Source: Chlorobiaceae bacterium
GTDB lineage: Bacteria; Bacteroidota; Chlorobiia; Chlorobiales; Chlorobiaceae
Assembly: GCA_013335405.1 (NCBI GenBank)
Contig: JAAXVR010000001.1
Coordinates: 160,200-224,199, forward strand
Length of the DNA: 64,000 nt
Direction: 5' to 3'
The translations under genes were made by a program, and so were the position numbers. The notes below the pieces were generated by a model. That model had not been told where the DNA came from. It did not search any database and worked only from the letters and a program-made list of their open reading frames with translations. Shown here in pieces: positions 49,001 to 58,222 of this stretch; position 1 is the first letter of the stretch; each line of letters begins with the position of its first letter.

Positions 49001-51310
49001 CTTTCAGGAAGGGAACATACAGGTCAGCTCAATCACGATCAGCGTATCGAGAGGGAAAATGGTTTTCGCAAGGGTGAAATAGCCGCATTGTTCTGCTCCC
49101 CGACCATGGAACTCGGTATCGATATTCGGGAGTTGAATGTCGTCCACATGAGAAATGTTCCTCCGAACCCTGCAAATTATGCGCAGCGAAGCGGACGAGC
49201 CGGGAGAAGCGGCCAGGCGGCCCTTATCTTTACCTACTGTTCGAACGGTTCGCCCCATGACCGCAACTATTTCAGGGAAAGCAACAGAATGGTCGCGGGC
49301 TCTGTAGTACCGCCGACTATCGACCTGACGAATGAAGAGCTGATAAGATCCCATTTCAATGCCTATATCCTTATGGAGCTTGGATTGCGGAATCTCGCGA
49401 CGTCGGCAGAAGATGTCCTTGACGTAAGAAAATTGCCGGAAATTCCCCTGAAGCCGGATATCGTCGTTTATATCAAGGATCAGCTTGAAGCTCACGCTGT
49501 CGAATGGGCTGAAAATTTCCGTGGATTCATCACGGAGATCGAGGGTATAAAGCATGCTTACTGGTTTTCGAATGAGTGGTTTACAAACCATGCAAGAAGG
49601 TATGTAACGCAGTTTGACAACGCTTTTGCCCGCTGGCGCAACCTGTATCTGTCGGCAAACAAACTCATCGATGCATCAAGGTCGATAATCGACGATCCGA
49701 CGATTGCCGGAGACAATCAGAAGAAGAAAGATGCCGAGCGTGATGAGCGACTTGGCAAGAGACAGCGTGAGCTGCTTCTGAATATCAACCGAAGGGCTTA
49801 TGGCAACGATTCGGAATTTTATGTGTTCCGTTACCTCGCTGCCGAAGGGTTCCTTCCCGGTTACAATTTTACCCGTCTTCCAATCCGGGCTTTTCTCGGC
49901 AATCGATACAGGGAAGAAGGAGAGTTTGTCTCCCGGCCACGTTTTGTTGCCTTGAAAGAGTTCGGGCCGAACAATTTCATATATCACAATGGAGGTAAAT
50001 ACCGCATTACCCGGATGCAGTCATGGCAGGCCGACGTCAATCTTCATACGGTAAAGATTTCGAACAGGACCGGGTATGCGCTACTTGACGGCGAGAGCAA
50101 GGGAGTTAACAATGATCCGATCACAGGAATCGAACTGAAGGGCCAGGATACTGTAACGCTCTATCAAAACTTGCTTGAGCTTGGTGAATCCGAAGCCCGG
50201 CCACAGGAGCGGATTTCCTGCGAAGAAGAAGAACGTGCCTCGACCGGTTTCGACATCGATCAGTTCTTTTCCTTTGCAAGGGGCATACAAGGCACAAAAC
50301 AAGTTGTCATTTCAGAGGGTGGTCAGCCATTGCTTCAGGTTATCTACGATCAGGCCGCCAAACTGATCCAGATCAACAAGCGCTGGAAAATATCAAAGAA
50401 CCGGGATGAAGGGTTTGCGATAGGCCGCAAGTCGGGCAGATGGAAAAAATCCAAAGATCTGGAAAAGAATGATCCGGATGACCCTGCCATGAATGTCAGG
50501 TTGTATACCACCGATACGGCAGATATCCTCTACATCCAGCCGGTCAAGGAACTTGGCCTCGAAAATGAAGGTGTGGTTTCCCTTGCATTTGCCATTAAAC
50601 GGGCTCTTGAGCAGCTGTTTCAGGTCCAGGAGGGAGAGATCGGTGTCTGGATCATGGGCTCGACAAACGAGGCAAAAAACATCCTTGTGTACGAGGCATC
50701 CGAAGGCAGCCTCGGCATTCTTTCTCAACTGATTGAAAATGCGCAGAGGCTCAAACTACTCTTCATCGAGGCGTATAAAGCCATGCATTTCGATCCTGAA
50801 ACCCACGAGGATACTCGTTCAGAGTTGCCAAAAGCATCGTATGACGATCTGCTTTCCTATTACAACCAGCGCTACCATGAACAACTCGACCGCTTTGCAG
50901 TCAAAGAGCCTCTGGAACGTCTGATGGATTGTTCGATCGACAACCAGCAGGGAGGGAAAACGCTTGACGAGCAGTACCGCTATCTCATGGATAATTACGA
51001 CCTGAATTCGAGCACGGAAAAGCCTTTGATCGAATATCTCTACCGGAACGGAATCCTGCTACCCGACAAGGCTCAGTTCAACGTGCCGGGATGCTACGTG
51101 AATGCCGATTTCATCTATAAAACATCGATAGGTTATACGCTGGTTTTCTGCGATGGTTCGGTGCACGACAGGCCAAGTGTCAAGGAAGAAGACCTGCGCA
51201 AACGGCAAGCCTGCAGGGACTCCGGATATGATGTTATTGAATGGCATTACAGCGAATCGTTCGATACGCTTGTTGAACGCCGCAAGGATATTTTCAGAAA
51301 AGTCCGCTGA
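46049..51310 (+). CDS. Giant DEAD/DEAH helicase with DUF1998-like and nuclease-like C-terminal regions
   Basis: A 1753-aa superfamily 2 helicase. Walker A is TSGTGSGKS (102-110), Walker B FDELH (248-252), with TIGTSATLA, SFTDNRQDASLQAGHF and QRSGRAGRSGQ (motif VI, from 1046) in the second RecA domain. Residues about 1510-1590 look like a DUF1998 region, as found next to helicases in MrfA and DISARM proteins. The last about 60 residues carry FCDGSVHDRPSVKEEDLRKR and then GYDVIEWHY, resembling the Vsr/DUF559-type restriction fold end of such helicases. It would serve as DrmA- or DrmB-like component of a defence system. Only 2 nt separate it from the next gene. The overall G+C is near 47%, below the core. 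Confidence 0.88.
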   Translation: MQAFKIHKAIVDEYRDYLNSFTNISDPRILEKVQKAFNEGLFLPDPLLQFNPSFELGESLQELETEGLIHGDLTKIFGAYNLYYHQVEAVRKGIDGKGFIVTSGTGSGKSLTYLATIFNRILQTGHSKGVKAIIVYPMNALINSQEEEIRKYEINYLKSFLPSVPQSVYADKSPEEVIVSLQTLTQKRFPITYAKYTGQEKEERREKVRETEPSIILTNYMMLELIMTRNGEGWLRDSMRKHLEYLVFDELHTYRGRQGSDVSMLIRRVGQLVGRPLITIGTSATLASEGAPVEKKRKIAEVAEKIFGHPFATDQVINETLRSGTAYNGTIPSGFDLQEAMTRQFPSNTESFYQNFLAVWFENRIALHRHPDGYIERGIPLTIREIAEKLSHDSRDSFENCSDAVFRFLSSIEQLNAENDRTAGGFLPFKIHQFIAQTGNVYVTLDNRASRDITLETNRYIKKDGQDRPLFPVVFSRYSGCDFVCVRKQDGKLLPRNPDELPERISKDDLKGDRNNGIPKRELSRDDFLSGYIVIPENDQELWNDEQFEYLPDSWFSITKSGKKLLNYYEHQLPHKIFFDSDGNFSSDPDYPVKGWFIPARLLIDPTSGVVFDAKTNENTKLMRIGNEGRSTATTITSFSIVKALHYQGIAAENQKLLSFTDNRQDASLQAGHFNDFMMLGMLRSAIFQALKDAPDNRLTIDNIADDVFRKLNLSENEYARNPSSDPGWPDPENEKAIKDYLLVRILYDLKRGWRYNTPNLEQCALLNIGYHRLREFSEKDQFFESAPLLCGFSVQERYDILLQVLNFFRTSYAFEYYKLTDKRQETEERLKNRLDENKLWSLELEEKIDTPYIMLPRSVGDTNYRLYTASIGPQSNLGKYIRRQSSRTAFGSLHGEELIAAIESICSLLERGHFLRSEKVRGTKGECTGYRLRIDSVSWELGNGRDVLADDVRIQSYNGVISPRPNDFFRKFYQQNFNEFGRTLSGREHTGQLNHDQRIERENGFRKGEIAALFCSPTMELGIDIRELNVVHMRNVPPNPANYAQRSGRAGRSGQAALIFTYCSNGSPHDRNYFRESNRMVAGSVVPPTIDLTNEELIRSHFNAYILMELGLRNLATSAEDVLDVRKLPEIPLKPDIVVYIKDQLEAHAVEWAENFRGFITEIEGIKHAYWFSNEWFTNHARRYVTQFDNAFARWRNLYLSANKLIDASRSIIDDPTIAGDNQKKKDAERDERLGKRQRELLLNINRRAYGNDSEFYVFRYLAAEGFLPGYNFTRLPIRAFLGNRYREEGEFVSRPRFVALKEFGPNNFIYHNGGKYRITRMQSWQADVNLHTVKISNRTGYALLDGESKGVNNDPITGIELKGQDTVTLYQNLLELGESEARPQERISCEEEERASTGFDIDQFFSFARGIQGTKQVVISEGGQPLLQVIYDQAAKLIQINKRWKISKNRDEGFAIGRKSGRWKKSKDLEKNDPDDPAMNVRLYTTDTADILYIQPVKELGLENEGVVSLAFAIKRALEQLFQVQEGEIGVWIMGSTNEAKNILVYEASEGSLGILSQLIENAQRLKLLFIEAYKAMHFDPETHEDTRSELPKASYDDLLSYYNQRYHEQLDRFAVKEPLERLMDCSIDNQQGGKTLDEQYRYLMDNYDLNSSTEKPLIEYLYRNGILLPDKAQFNVPGCYVNADFIYKTSIGYTLVFCDGSVHDRPSVKEEDLRKRQACRDSGYDVIEWHYSESFDTLVERRKDIFRKVR

Positions 51311-51312
51311 CT

Positions 51313-54147
51313 ATGAGCATGACAGAATATAAACCGGGGAAACTGGTAACATTTCGGGACCGCGACTGGATTGTCATGCCTTCTGCCGATCCTGAACTGC
51401 TTATGCTGAAACCCGTCGGTGGTTCAGATGACGAAATAGCGGGGGTTTTCCTTCCGCTGCAGATGCCTGGCGACCATATAGGGGACTCCAAATTTCCCGA
51501 GCCTTCGGCGCTGGACCTCGACGATTTCCAGTCTGCGAAAATGCTGTTCGACGCAACACGTCTGTTGTTCCGCAATGCAAGCGGACCGTTCAGGTGCATG
51601 GGCAAGCTTGCATTCAGGCCAAGATCCTATCAGGTTGTTCCTCTTGTCATGGCCCTCAGGCAGGATACCGTCAGGCTTCTCATCGCTGACGATGTAGGTA
51701 TCGGTAAAACCATCGAAGCGCTGATGATCCTCAGGGAAATGCTTGAGCGGGGCGATATCAGGAATTTTGCCGTTGTATGCCTTCCGCATCTCTGTGAACA
51801 ATGGCAGCAGGAGCTGAAGGACAAACTCGATATCGACGCCGAGATTATCCGCACCAGTACGGCGGCAAGCCTTGACCGTAAGCTGCCCGACGACCGCTCT
51901 GTTTTCCATCATGTCCCATATCAGGTTATTTCGATCGACTACATCAAGTCGGATGCCCGTATGCGGATTTTCCTGAACGACTGCCCCGATCTTGTTATCG
52001 TTGACGAGGTTCATACCTGTGCCAAGCCGGCAGGAGCGACCTCTGTTTCCCAACAGCAGCGTTACAGGCTTCTTCATCAGATCGCCCGTAAAGAAAGTCA
52101 GCATCTGGTGCTGCTTACCGCTACCCCTCACAGCGGAAAGGACGAAGAGTTCCTGTCTATTCTTGGTCTGTTGAACGCTGATTTTGAGCATTTTTCTCTT
52201 GAACAGATCGACCAGTCGAAGCGGAAAAAGATTGCGCAATTTTTTATACAGCGTAAGCGGGAAAACATAGCACGATGGCACCGGAACTCAGGGGATGAAA
52301 AAACACCGTTCCCGAAAAGAGATTCCAAAGAACTCGCCTACAACCTTTCAGCACAGTACGAAGCGTTTTACCGTGACATTCTCCGTTTTGCTCGTGGTAT
52401 AAGCCGTGATGGCACTAAAAAACAGACATCGAGAATCCGCTACTGGGCGGCACTTGCCCTTCTGAGGGGTGTCATGTCAAGCCCGGCGGCAGCTGTTGAG
52501 ATGCTGCAGAACCGTCAGCAGAGGCGGCTCGAAAAGGAAGAACTCACGGCATTCGAACAGCAGGAGCAGAACCCGGTTATAGAAACGCTTTCCGACGAAA
52601 ATGATACGGGAAACACCGAACTCCTCGACAATGCCGGTCTGAGCAGCAATGAAAAGGAAGCCCTCGAAGCACTTTGCATCAAAGCTCTGTCACTCAAAGG
52701 TGTTCACCAGGATTTGAAGGCCGGGCAGGCAATCGAGATCGTCAGCAGCTGGCTGAATGATGGATACAATCCCATTGTTTTCTGCCGATATATTTCTACC
52801 GCAAACTATATCGGCGAACTGATAAAGGACGCCTTGCCGGTATCGGTGGATGTGCAGGTGATCACCTCTGAGCTTGCCGATGAGCAGCGCAGGGAAAAAA
52901 TCAGCCGGATGGGAGAACAGGCCAGGCGTGTCCTTGTCGCTACCGATTGCCTGAGTGAAGGTATCAATCTTCAGGAATGGTTTACAGCAGTGCTTCACTA
53001 TGATCTGCCATGGAACCCGAACCGTATCGAGCAGCGGGAGGGGCGTGTTGACCGGTTCGGGCAGGAATCCCCGACAGTCAAAACACTTCTGCTTTGGGGT
53101 GAGGACAATCCTGTTGATCGTATTGTCCTGAAAATTCTTATCAGAAAGGTCAGGGATATCCAGAAAGCGACTGGAGTGAGTATTTCCCTTGGTGATGACA
53201 AGACATCCATCATGGACGCGGTAATACAGGATGTCCTGCTCGAAACGCAAACCCGTGCGGAGGATGGCCGCCAGATGACGCTTTTTGCCGATGAGCTGTT
53301 CACGAACGAGCTCGAGGCAGCAAGAAAAAAAGCTGAAAACCTGCGCTCTATTTTCGCTCATGAAAGCATCGATCCGGTGCTCATCAACCAGAGCCTCGAT
53401 GAGATCGATGAAGCCATCGGTGACCCGCAAGCCGTTGAATCCTTTGTTATTTCTGCAGTTATCCACCTTGGAGGTTCAGTTGTGCGAGATAAGCAGGGAT
53501 ATCTCCTTACCTTGACCAATTTGCCGCCTCATCTCAAATCTCATTTCCCGTCTTCACCGGTAAAACCGGTTCGAGTCAGTTTTGAATCACCGACCCCTGC
53601 TGGCTATCGGTATATCGGAAGAAATCATCTGTTTGTTGAACAGCTCAGCCAGTACCTGCTTTCGCTTGCCTTCGATCCGGGGCCGCCGTATAAAAGGATT
53701 GCCCGGGCATCGGTTATTCAGACAGAGAGTGTTTCGACGAAAACGACACTGATCCAGTTCCGGGTTCGCAATGTCATCCGTGAAGTGAGCGGAAAGAGGG
53801 AAGTGATTTCCGAAGAAATGTGTCTCTGGGGTTATCGCGGCAGTGGCGTCGATGCACAAGTGCTTACGACCGAGGAAGCCCGGCAGCTGCTCGAAACTTC
53901 CCTGTCGAAGGCAAACATCCCGCTTGAGATGCAGCAGTCGGTTTTTCGTGAAGAACAGAGGATATTCGCTTCAAAAATTGAACTGTTCAAGGATGAAGCC
54001 GAGAAAAGGGCCGAGAGCCTGGTAGAAGCTCACGGACGGTTCAAGGAACTGGTTGGCGGCAAACGTTATGAAGCTGTTCATCCGGTTCTGCCGCCTGATA
54101 TCATGGGCGTCTATGTACTTCTTCCGGTTCCGGAAACGTTGTTTTGA
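51313..54147 (+). CDS. SNF2/HepA-type helicase (DrmD-like)
   Basis: A 944-aa SNF2-family protein. Motif I is ADDVGIGKTIEA (125-136), motif II VDEVHTCA (231-234 at the DEVH), motif III LLTATPHSGK, and the C-terminal domain has VLVATDCLSEGINLQ and QREGRVDRFGQ (from 574). This is the COG0553-like helicase type named DrmD in class 1 DISARM, next to a big adenine methyltransferase as here. It starts 2 nt after the giant helicase, so they are translationally linked, and it is 62 nt before the methyltransferase. It probably moves along DNA to detect or process foreign DNA. Confidence 0.88.
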   Translation: MSMTEYKPGKLVTFRDRDWIVMPSADPELLMLKPVGGSDDEIAGVFLPLQMPGDHIGDSKFPEPSALDLDDFQSAKMLFDATRLLFRNASGPFRCMGKLAFRPRSYQVVPLVMALRQDTVRLLIADDVGIGKTIEALMILREMLERGDIRNFAVVCLPHLCEQWQQELKDKLDIDAEIIRTSTAASLDRKLPDDRSVFHHVPYQVISIDYIKSDARMRIFLNDCPDLVIVDEVHTCAKPAGATSVSQQQRYRLLHQIARKESQHLVLLTATPHSGKDEEFLSILGLLNADFEHFSLEQIDQSKRKKIAQFFIQRKRENIARWHRNSGDEKTPFPKRDSKELAYNLSAQYEAFYRDILRFARGISRDGTKKQTSRIRYWAALALLRGVMSSPAAAVEMLQNRQQRRLEKEELTAFEQQEQNPVIETLSDENDTGNTELLDNAGLSSNEKEALEALCIKALSLKGVHQDLKAGQAIEIVSSWLNDGYNPIVFCRYISTANYIGELIKDALPVSVDVQVITSELADEQRREKISRMGEQARRVLVATDCLSEGINLQEWFTAVLHYDLPWNPNRIEQREGRVDRFGQESPTVKTLLLWGEDNPVDRIVLKILIRKVRDIQKATGVSISLGDDKTSIMDAVIQDVLLETQTRAEDGRQMTLFADELFTNELEAARKKAENLRSIFAHESIDPVLINQSLDEIDEAIGDPQAVESFVISAVIHLGGSVVRDKQGYLLTLTNLPPHLKSHFPSSPVKPVRVSFESPTPAGYRYIGRNHLFVEQLSQYLLSLAFDPGPPYKRIARASVIQTESVSTKTTLIQFRVRNVIREVSGKREVISEEMCLWGYRGSGVDAQVLTTEEARQLLETSLSKANIPLEMQQSVFREEQRIFASKIELFKDEAEKRAESLVEAHGRFKELVGGKRYEAVHPVLPPDIMGVYVLLPVPETLF

Positions 54148-54209
54148 TGATTTGGCTGGCAGTTGGCTCGGGGCTGACCATATTTTCTTTAAAGAGATAA
54201 AGGAAGCCG

Positions 54210-57200
54210 ATGGATTTCAGCAGCATTACTATTCAGGGGAACATCATTTCGACCGGGATTCTGGGAAGAATCCGGGAGGATGAGGAAAAGTTTCAAACCC
54301 CGGCCGATTTCGGTCTTGACCGGAGAGATTCGGTTCGCGATGAAATAGGAATGGCATGGAATGCAGCCAAGGCCCATTATACAGCATTCAGTATCAGGGC
54401 GGCCCGGCTTCGCGAGAATGATTCCGGCACCAGCGAGACCCGCAACTCATGGATGATTCCTTTGCTGCGCATTCTGGGTTATGATGTGGAAAAAGCACAG
54501 GCGTATGTTCATCCGGATACACAGAAAAGCTACGCGATCAGCCATCAGGCTTCGAACCTTGACGGTTTTCCGATCCATATCATGGGTCTGAACGACGATC
54601 TTGACAGGCGCAGGGAATCGAGCGGCCCCCGGCTTGGGCCTCACGCTCTTGTGCAGGAGTATCTGAACAATACCGAACATACCTATGCGCTGGTAACGAA
54701 TGGCAGGTACCTCCGCTTGCTCAGGGATGCAACCCGGCTTGTCCGGCTGAGTTATATCGAGTTCAACCTCGAAAAAATGATGGACGAGGAGCTCTATGCG
54801 GATTTCGCATTGCTTTTCCGTGTGCTGCATGCCACAAGGATGCCGAAATCTCCCGATTCGGTTGAAGATTCTCCGATTGAGTACTACCATCAGGAATCTC
54901 TTGCGTCCGGAACGCGCATACGCGAGAAGCTCAGCAAGGCGGTTGAAAATTCAATATTGGAACTTGCAAACGGCTTTCTTTTCCATCCTCGTAACACCAG
55001 TCTGCATCAGTCGATACAACAGGGAATTCTGAAAGCGTCAGATTTCTACGCTGACCTGCTGCAACTTATCTATCGTATTCTGTTTCTTATCGTTATCGAA
55101 GAGCGTAATCTGGTCTATCCGGAAACAGGTGACGAGGAGCTTCAGCGCTTCCGGCGGCTGTATTACGATTATTACAGCATCGAGCGTCTCAGAAGGCTTG
55201 CTGAAAAACTGCATTATGTCGATGGCAGGAAATATGATCTTTGGCAAGGGCTCAAAGCGACCTTTCAGTTGTTTGAAAATGGGTTTTACGGCGGGAAAAT
55301 CGGTATAAAACCGCTTGGTTCGGGCATTTTCAGCCCGGCGGCTCTCCGGGAGATTCCAATGCTCTTTTTGGGAAACGAAGCGCTGCTGAAAGTCATACGA
55401 TTGCTCACCTTTTTTGAAAACGATCAGCAGCAGCAGGTTCGGGTCAATTATTCCGATCTCGATGTCGAGGAGTTCGGTTCGGTTTACGAGGGACTGCTCG
55501 AATATGATGCGGAATTCAGCGAAATTAACGGACGCAAGCTGTTCAGGTTCACGAAAGGAACCGGTCGAGGGGAAACCGGAGCTCACTACACCCCTGAGGA
55601 GCTGGTCAAGCCTCTGATCAGATACTCACTCGAATACATCATTGAGGACAAGCTCAAGGAAACTGATCGGGAGAAGGCCCTGCTCTCGATCAGGGTTTGT
55701 GATGTGGCTTGCGGCAGCGGCCATATCCTGCTCTCCGCTGCCCGCAGAATAGCTGTAGAGCTTTCGCGGGTTCGTACCGGTGAAGACCAGCCTTCCCCAA
55801 CCACGATGCGTCATGCATTGCGTGACGTTATCCGCACCTGCATCTACGGGGTTGACAAGAACCCGCTTGCGGTCAATCTCTGCAAGGTTGCACTTTGGCT
55901 CGAAGCGCACAACCCCGGTGAACCGCTGAACTTTCTCGATCATCACATCAAGTGCGGTGATGCCATTGTAGGGCTTGCGCATCAGGATGAGTTGTTCCGT
56001 GGTATTGCTGATGAAGCCTTCAAATCACTTTCCGGCGATGACAAGCAGGTTGCTTCCGGGCTGTTGAAGCGCAACAAGGCTGAAAGGAAGCAGCGTGAGG
56101 CCGAAACCGGATCGCTTGGCCTTCAGCTGATGCTCGATGCCAATCAGGATGTCATGAAGAATATGGACAGGCTATTGATGCAGTTGCGATCCTTCAATAA
56201 TCTGCCTGAATCGACTTCTGAAGAGATCGAGTCAAAATCGAAAGCCTATCGGGAGCTTCAGAACGGTACGGCATTGCATCATCTGAAACTGCTTGCCGAC
56301 CTGCAGGTCATGCAGTTCTTCCTGCCGAAGGTTGTTGAAAACAGGGAGTATTTCGTAACTGACAAAACGTATTTCGGCTACCTGAGAGGTGGGCAGTCCG
56401 TGCCATATGCTCTTGAGGTGCAAACAATAGATCAATCCCTGTCACATCGATTTTTTCACTGGTTTCTTGAGTTTCCGGAGGTGTTCGTTCCTCAGAAAGA
56501 GAATAAAGCGGCATCGGGGTTTGACGTGATTCTCGGCAATCCGCCGTTTCTCGGCGGTCAGAAACTTAGCGGGACATTTGGACACAGCTATCTTGAATAC
56601 ATCAAATATGAATATGCACCAATCGGAGCAGTTGATCTCGTCACGTATTTCTTCAGGCGCATCTACACATTGCTTAGGGATAAAGGATTCCAGTCCCTTA
56701 TTTCTACCAATACTATCGCTCAGGGGAGTGCTCGAGAGGGTGGACTTGATGTGATCTTTAGCCAAGGTGGTTTCATCAACCATGCAGTTAGAAGCATGAA
56801 ATGGCCAGGTATCGCTGCCGTTGAGGTCGCCTTGGTGACTATCACGAAACAAATGTGGACAGGGAAATTTGTTCTTGCAGGGAAAGAGGTGAAAACCATT
56901 ACCCCATACCTTGATGATTCAGATACTCAGGGTAATCCGTATTCCCTCAAGCAAAATGAGGGTAAAAGCTTTCAGGGAAGCATTGTCCTTGGTAAAGGCT
57001 TTATTCTTGAACTTGCTGAAGCTGAAGCTCTTATCAAGAAAAACCCGAAAAACAGGGATGTGCTTTCTCCCTATCTTATCGGAGATGATCTGAATAATAA
57101 TTTAGACCAGTCCGCAAGCCGATGGGTGATAAATTTTTACAACTGGCCGGAGGAAGAATGCAGAAAAAAGTATCCGGAGTGTTTTGAGATTGTTGAGAGA

Positions 57201-58100
57201 CTGGTTATGCCAGATCGTTACCGTCAAAAAAGAGAGATAAGAAAAAAATTGTGGTGGCAATTTGCAGAGAAAGCATCAAGGCTTTATAGGTCAATTAGTT
57301 TTTTGAAAAGGTTGATAATAAGAAGTTTGACCAGCAAACATCATTCGTTAGCTATTATTGACACGAATTTTGTTATTGATCAGACTTGTATTGTAATTTG
57401 TTTTGATGACTTTCAGAATTATTCAATTTTGCAGTCAGATATCCATTACCAATGGATTAATAAAGTTGGTGGCGATCTAGGCGGAACAGGAAGGTATAAC
57501 ATTGGAAAAGGATATGAAACATTTCCATTTCCTCAAAATCTATCCAAATCACTGGAACAGCAACTTGAGCAAATCGGAGAAGCATATCATGAGCACCGAA
57601 AGCAACTGATGCTTGCAATGCAGCTTGGGCTTACCAAAACCTACAACCTCTTCCACACCCGGCAGCTCCGGATCATGCAACCCGAGGAAGCACAGTTCGA
57701 CGACAAAGCATTCCAGAAACTCTTGGGCAAAGACGCAGTGGCTCTCCGCAAACACCTTGCCCGCACACCCGGAACAATCACCTTCAACGAAGCCGTTGCC
57801 GGTATTCAGAAGCTTCGAGACCTCCACATCCAGATGGACAACGCCGTCCTCGAAGCCTACGGCTGGTCAGATATCGACCTCCGCCACGACTTCTACGAAG
57901 TTGAATATCTCCCTGAAAACGACCGCATTCGTTTTACCATCCACCCCGACGCCCGCCGCGAAATCCTCAAACGCCTCCTTGAGCTGAACCACAAGATTCA
58001 TGCCCAGGAGGTTGCGGATGGTTTGTGGGATAAGAAGGGAAATAATAGATTAATTTCTAATCCTGAGAAAGAAAATAAGCAGCTTGGTCTTGAGTTATGA
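54210..58100 (+). CDS. Large N6-adenine DNA methyltransferase (Eco57I/PglX/DrmMI-like)
   Basis: A 1296-aa protein. An N-terminal region of about 440 residues (HSDR_N or unknown) is followed by TGAHYTPEELVKPL, the SAM motif I DVACGSGHIL (498-507), and the catalytic motif IV LGNPPFLGG (NPPF 777-780). A C-terminal target-recognition part and a helical tail follow. It modifies adenine (N6), as type IIG, PglX and DrmMI enzymes. The stretch 57241-57540 is only about 33% G+C, against about 53% in 57601-57720, and encodes the likely target-recognition domain (WWQFAEKASRLYRS onward). This suggests exchange of specificity. No endonuclease motif is obvious in the N-terminal part. Confidence 0.9.
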   Translation: MDFSSITIQGNIISTGILGRIREDEEKFQTPADFGLDRRDSVRDEIGMAWNAAKAHYTAFSIRAARLRENDSGTSETRNSWMIPLLRILGYDVEKAQAYVHPDTQKSYAISHQASNLDGFPIHIMGLNDDLDRRRESSGPRLGPHALVQEYLNNTEHTYALVTNGRYLRLLRDATRLVRLSYIEFNLEKMMDEELYADFALLFRVLHATRMPKSPDSVEDSPIEYYHQESLASGTRIREKLSKAVENSILELANGFLFHPRNTSLHQSIQQGILKASDFYADLLQLIYRILFLIVIEERNLVYPETGDEELQRFRRLYYDYYSIERLRRLAEKLHYVDGRKYDLWQGLKATFQLFENGFYGGKIGIKPLGSGIFSPAALREIPMLFLGNEALLKVIRLLTFFENDQQQQVRVNYSDLDVEEFGSVYEGLLEYDAEFSEINGRKLFRFTKGTGRGETGAHYTPEELVKPLIRYSLEYIIEDKLKETDREKALLSIRVCDVACGSGHILLSAARRIAVELSRVRTGEDQPSPTTMRHALRDVIRTCIYGVDKNPLAVNLCKVALWLEAHNPGEPLNFLDHHIKCGDAIVGLAHQDELFRGIADEAFKSLSGDDKQVASGLLKRNKAERKQREAETGSLGLQLMLDANQDVMKNMDRLLMQLRSFNNLPESTSEEIESKSKAYRELQNGTALHHLKLLADLQVMQFFLPKVVENREYFVTDKTYFGYLRGGQSVPYALEVQTIDQSLSHRFFHWFLEFPEVFVPQKENKAASGFDVILGNPPFLGGQKLSGTFGHSYLEYIKYEYAPIGAVDLVTYFFRRIYTLLRDKGFQSLISTNTIAQGSAREGGLDVIFSQGGFINHAVRSMKWPGIAAVEVALVTITKQMWTGKFVLAGKEVKTITPYLDDSDTQGNPYSLKQNEGKSFQGSIVLGKGFILELAEAEALIKKNPKNRDVLSPYLIGDDLNNNLDQSASRWVINFYNWPEEECRKKYPECFEIVERLVMPDRYRQKREIRKKLWWQFAEKASRLYRSISFLKRLIIRSLTSKHHSLAIIDTNFVIDQTCIVICFDDFQNYSILQSDIHYQWINKVGGDLGGTGRYNIGKGYETFPFPQNLSKSLEQQLEQIGEAYHEHRKQLMLAMQLGLTKTYNLFHTRQLRIMQPEEAQFDDKAFQKLLGKDAVALRKHLARTPGTITFNEAVAGIQKLRDLHIQMDNAVLEAYGWSDIDLRHDFYEVEYLPENDRIRFTIHPDARREILKRLLELNHKIHAQEVADGLWDKKGNNRLISNPEKENKQLGLEL

Positions 58101-58222
58101 TTTGATAGATAATTTTTTATGGGAATTATATTTTATTGAAAGCTTATGAGGGAAAAAGACTGCATTAATTTATGTTGAATTATTTTTGATTAATTGGCTA
58201 CATAATCTATTAGAGATCGGTT
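58101..58222. other. AT-rich leader before the deaminase gene
   Basis: 122 bases, strongly AT-rich. In the AvcID anti-phage system an inhibitory RNA lies directly upstream of the deaminase gene; this gap is short for one and I see no clear structure. Confidence 0.3.
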
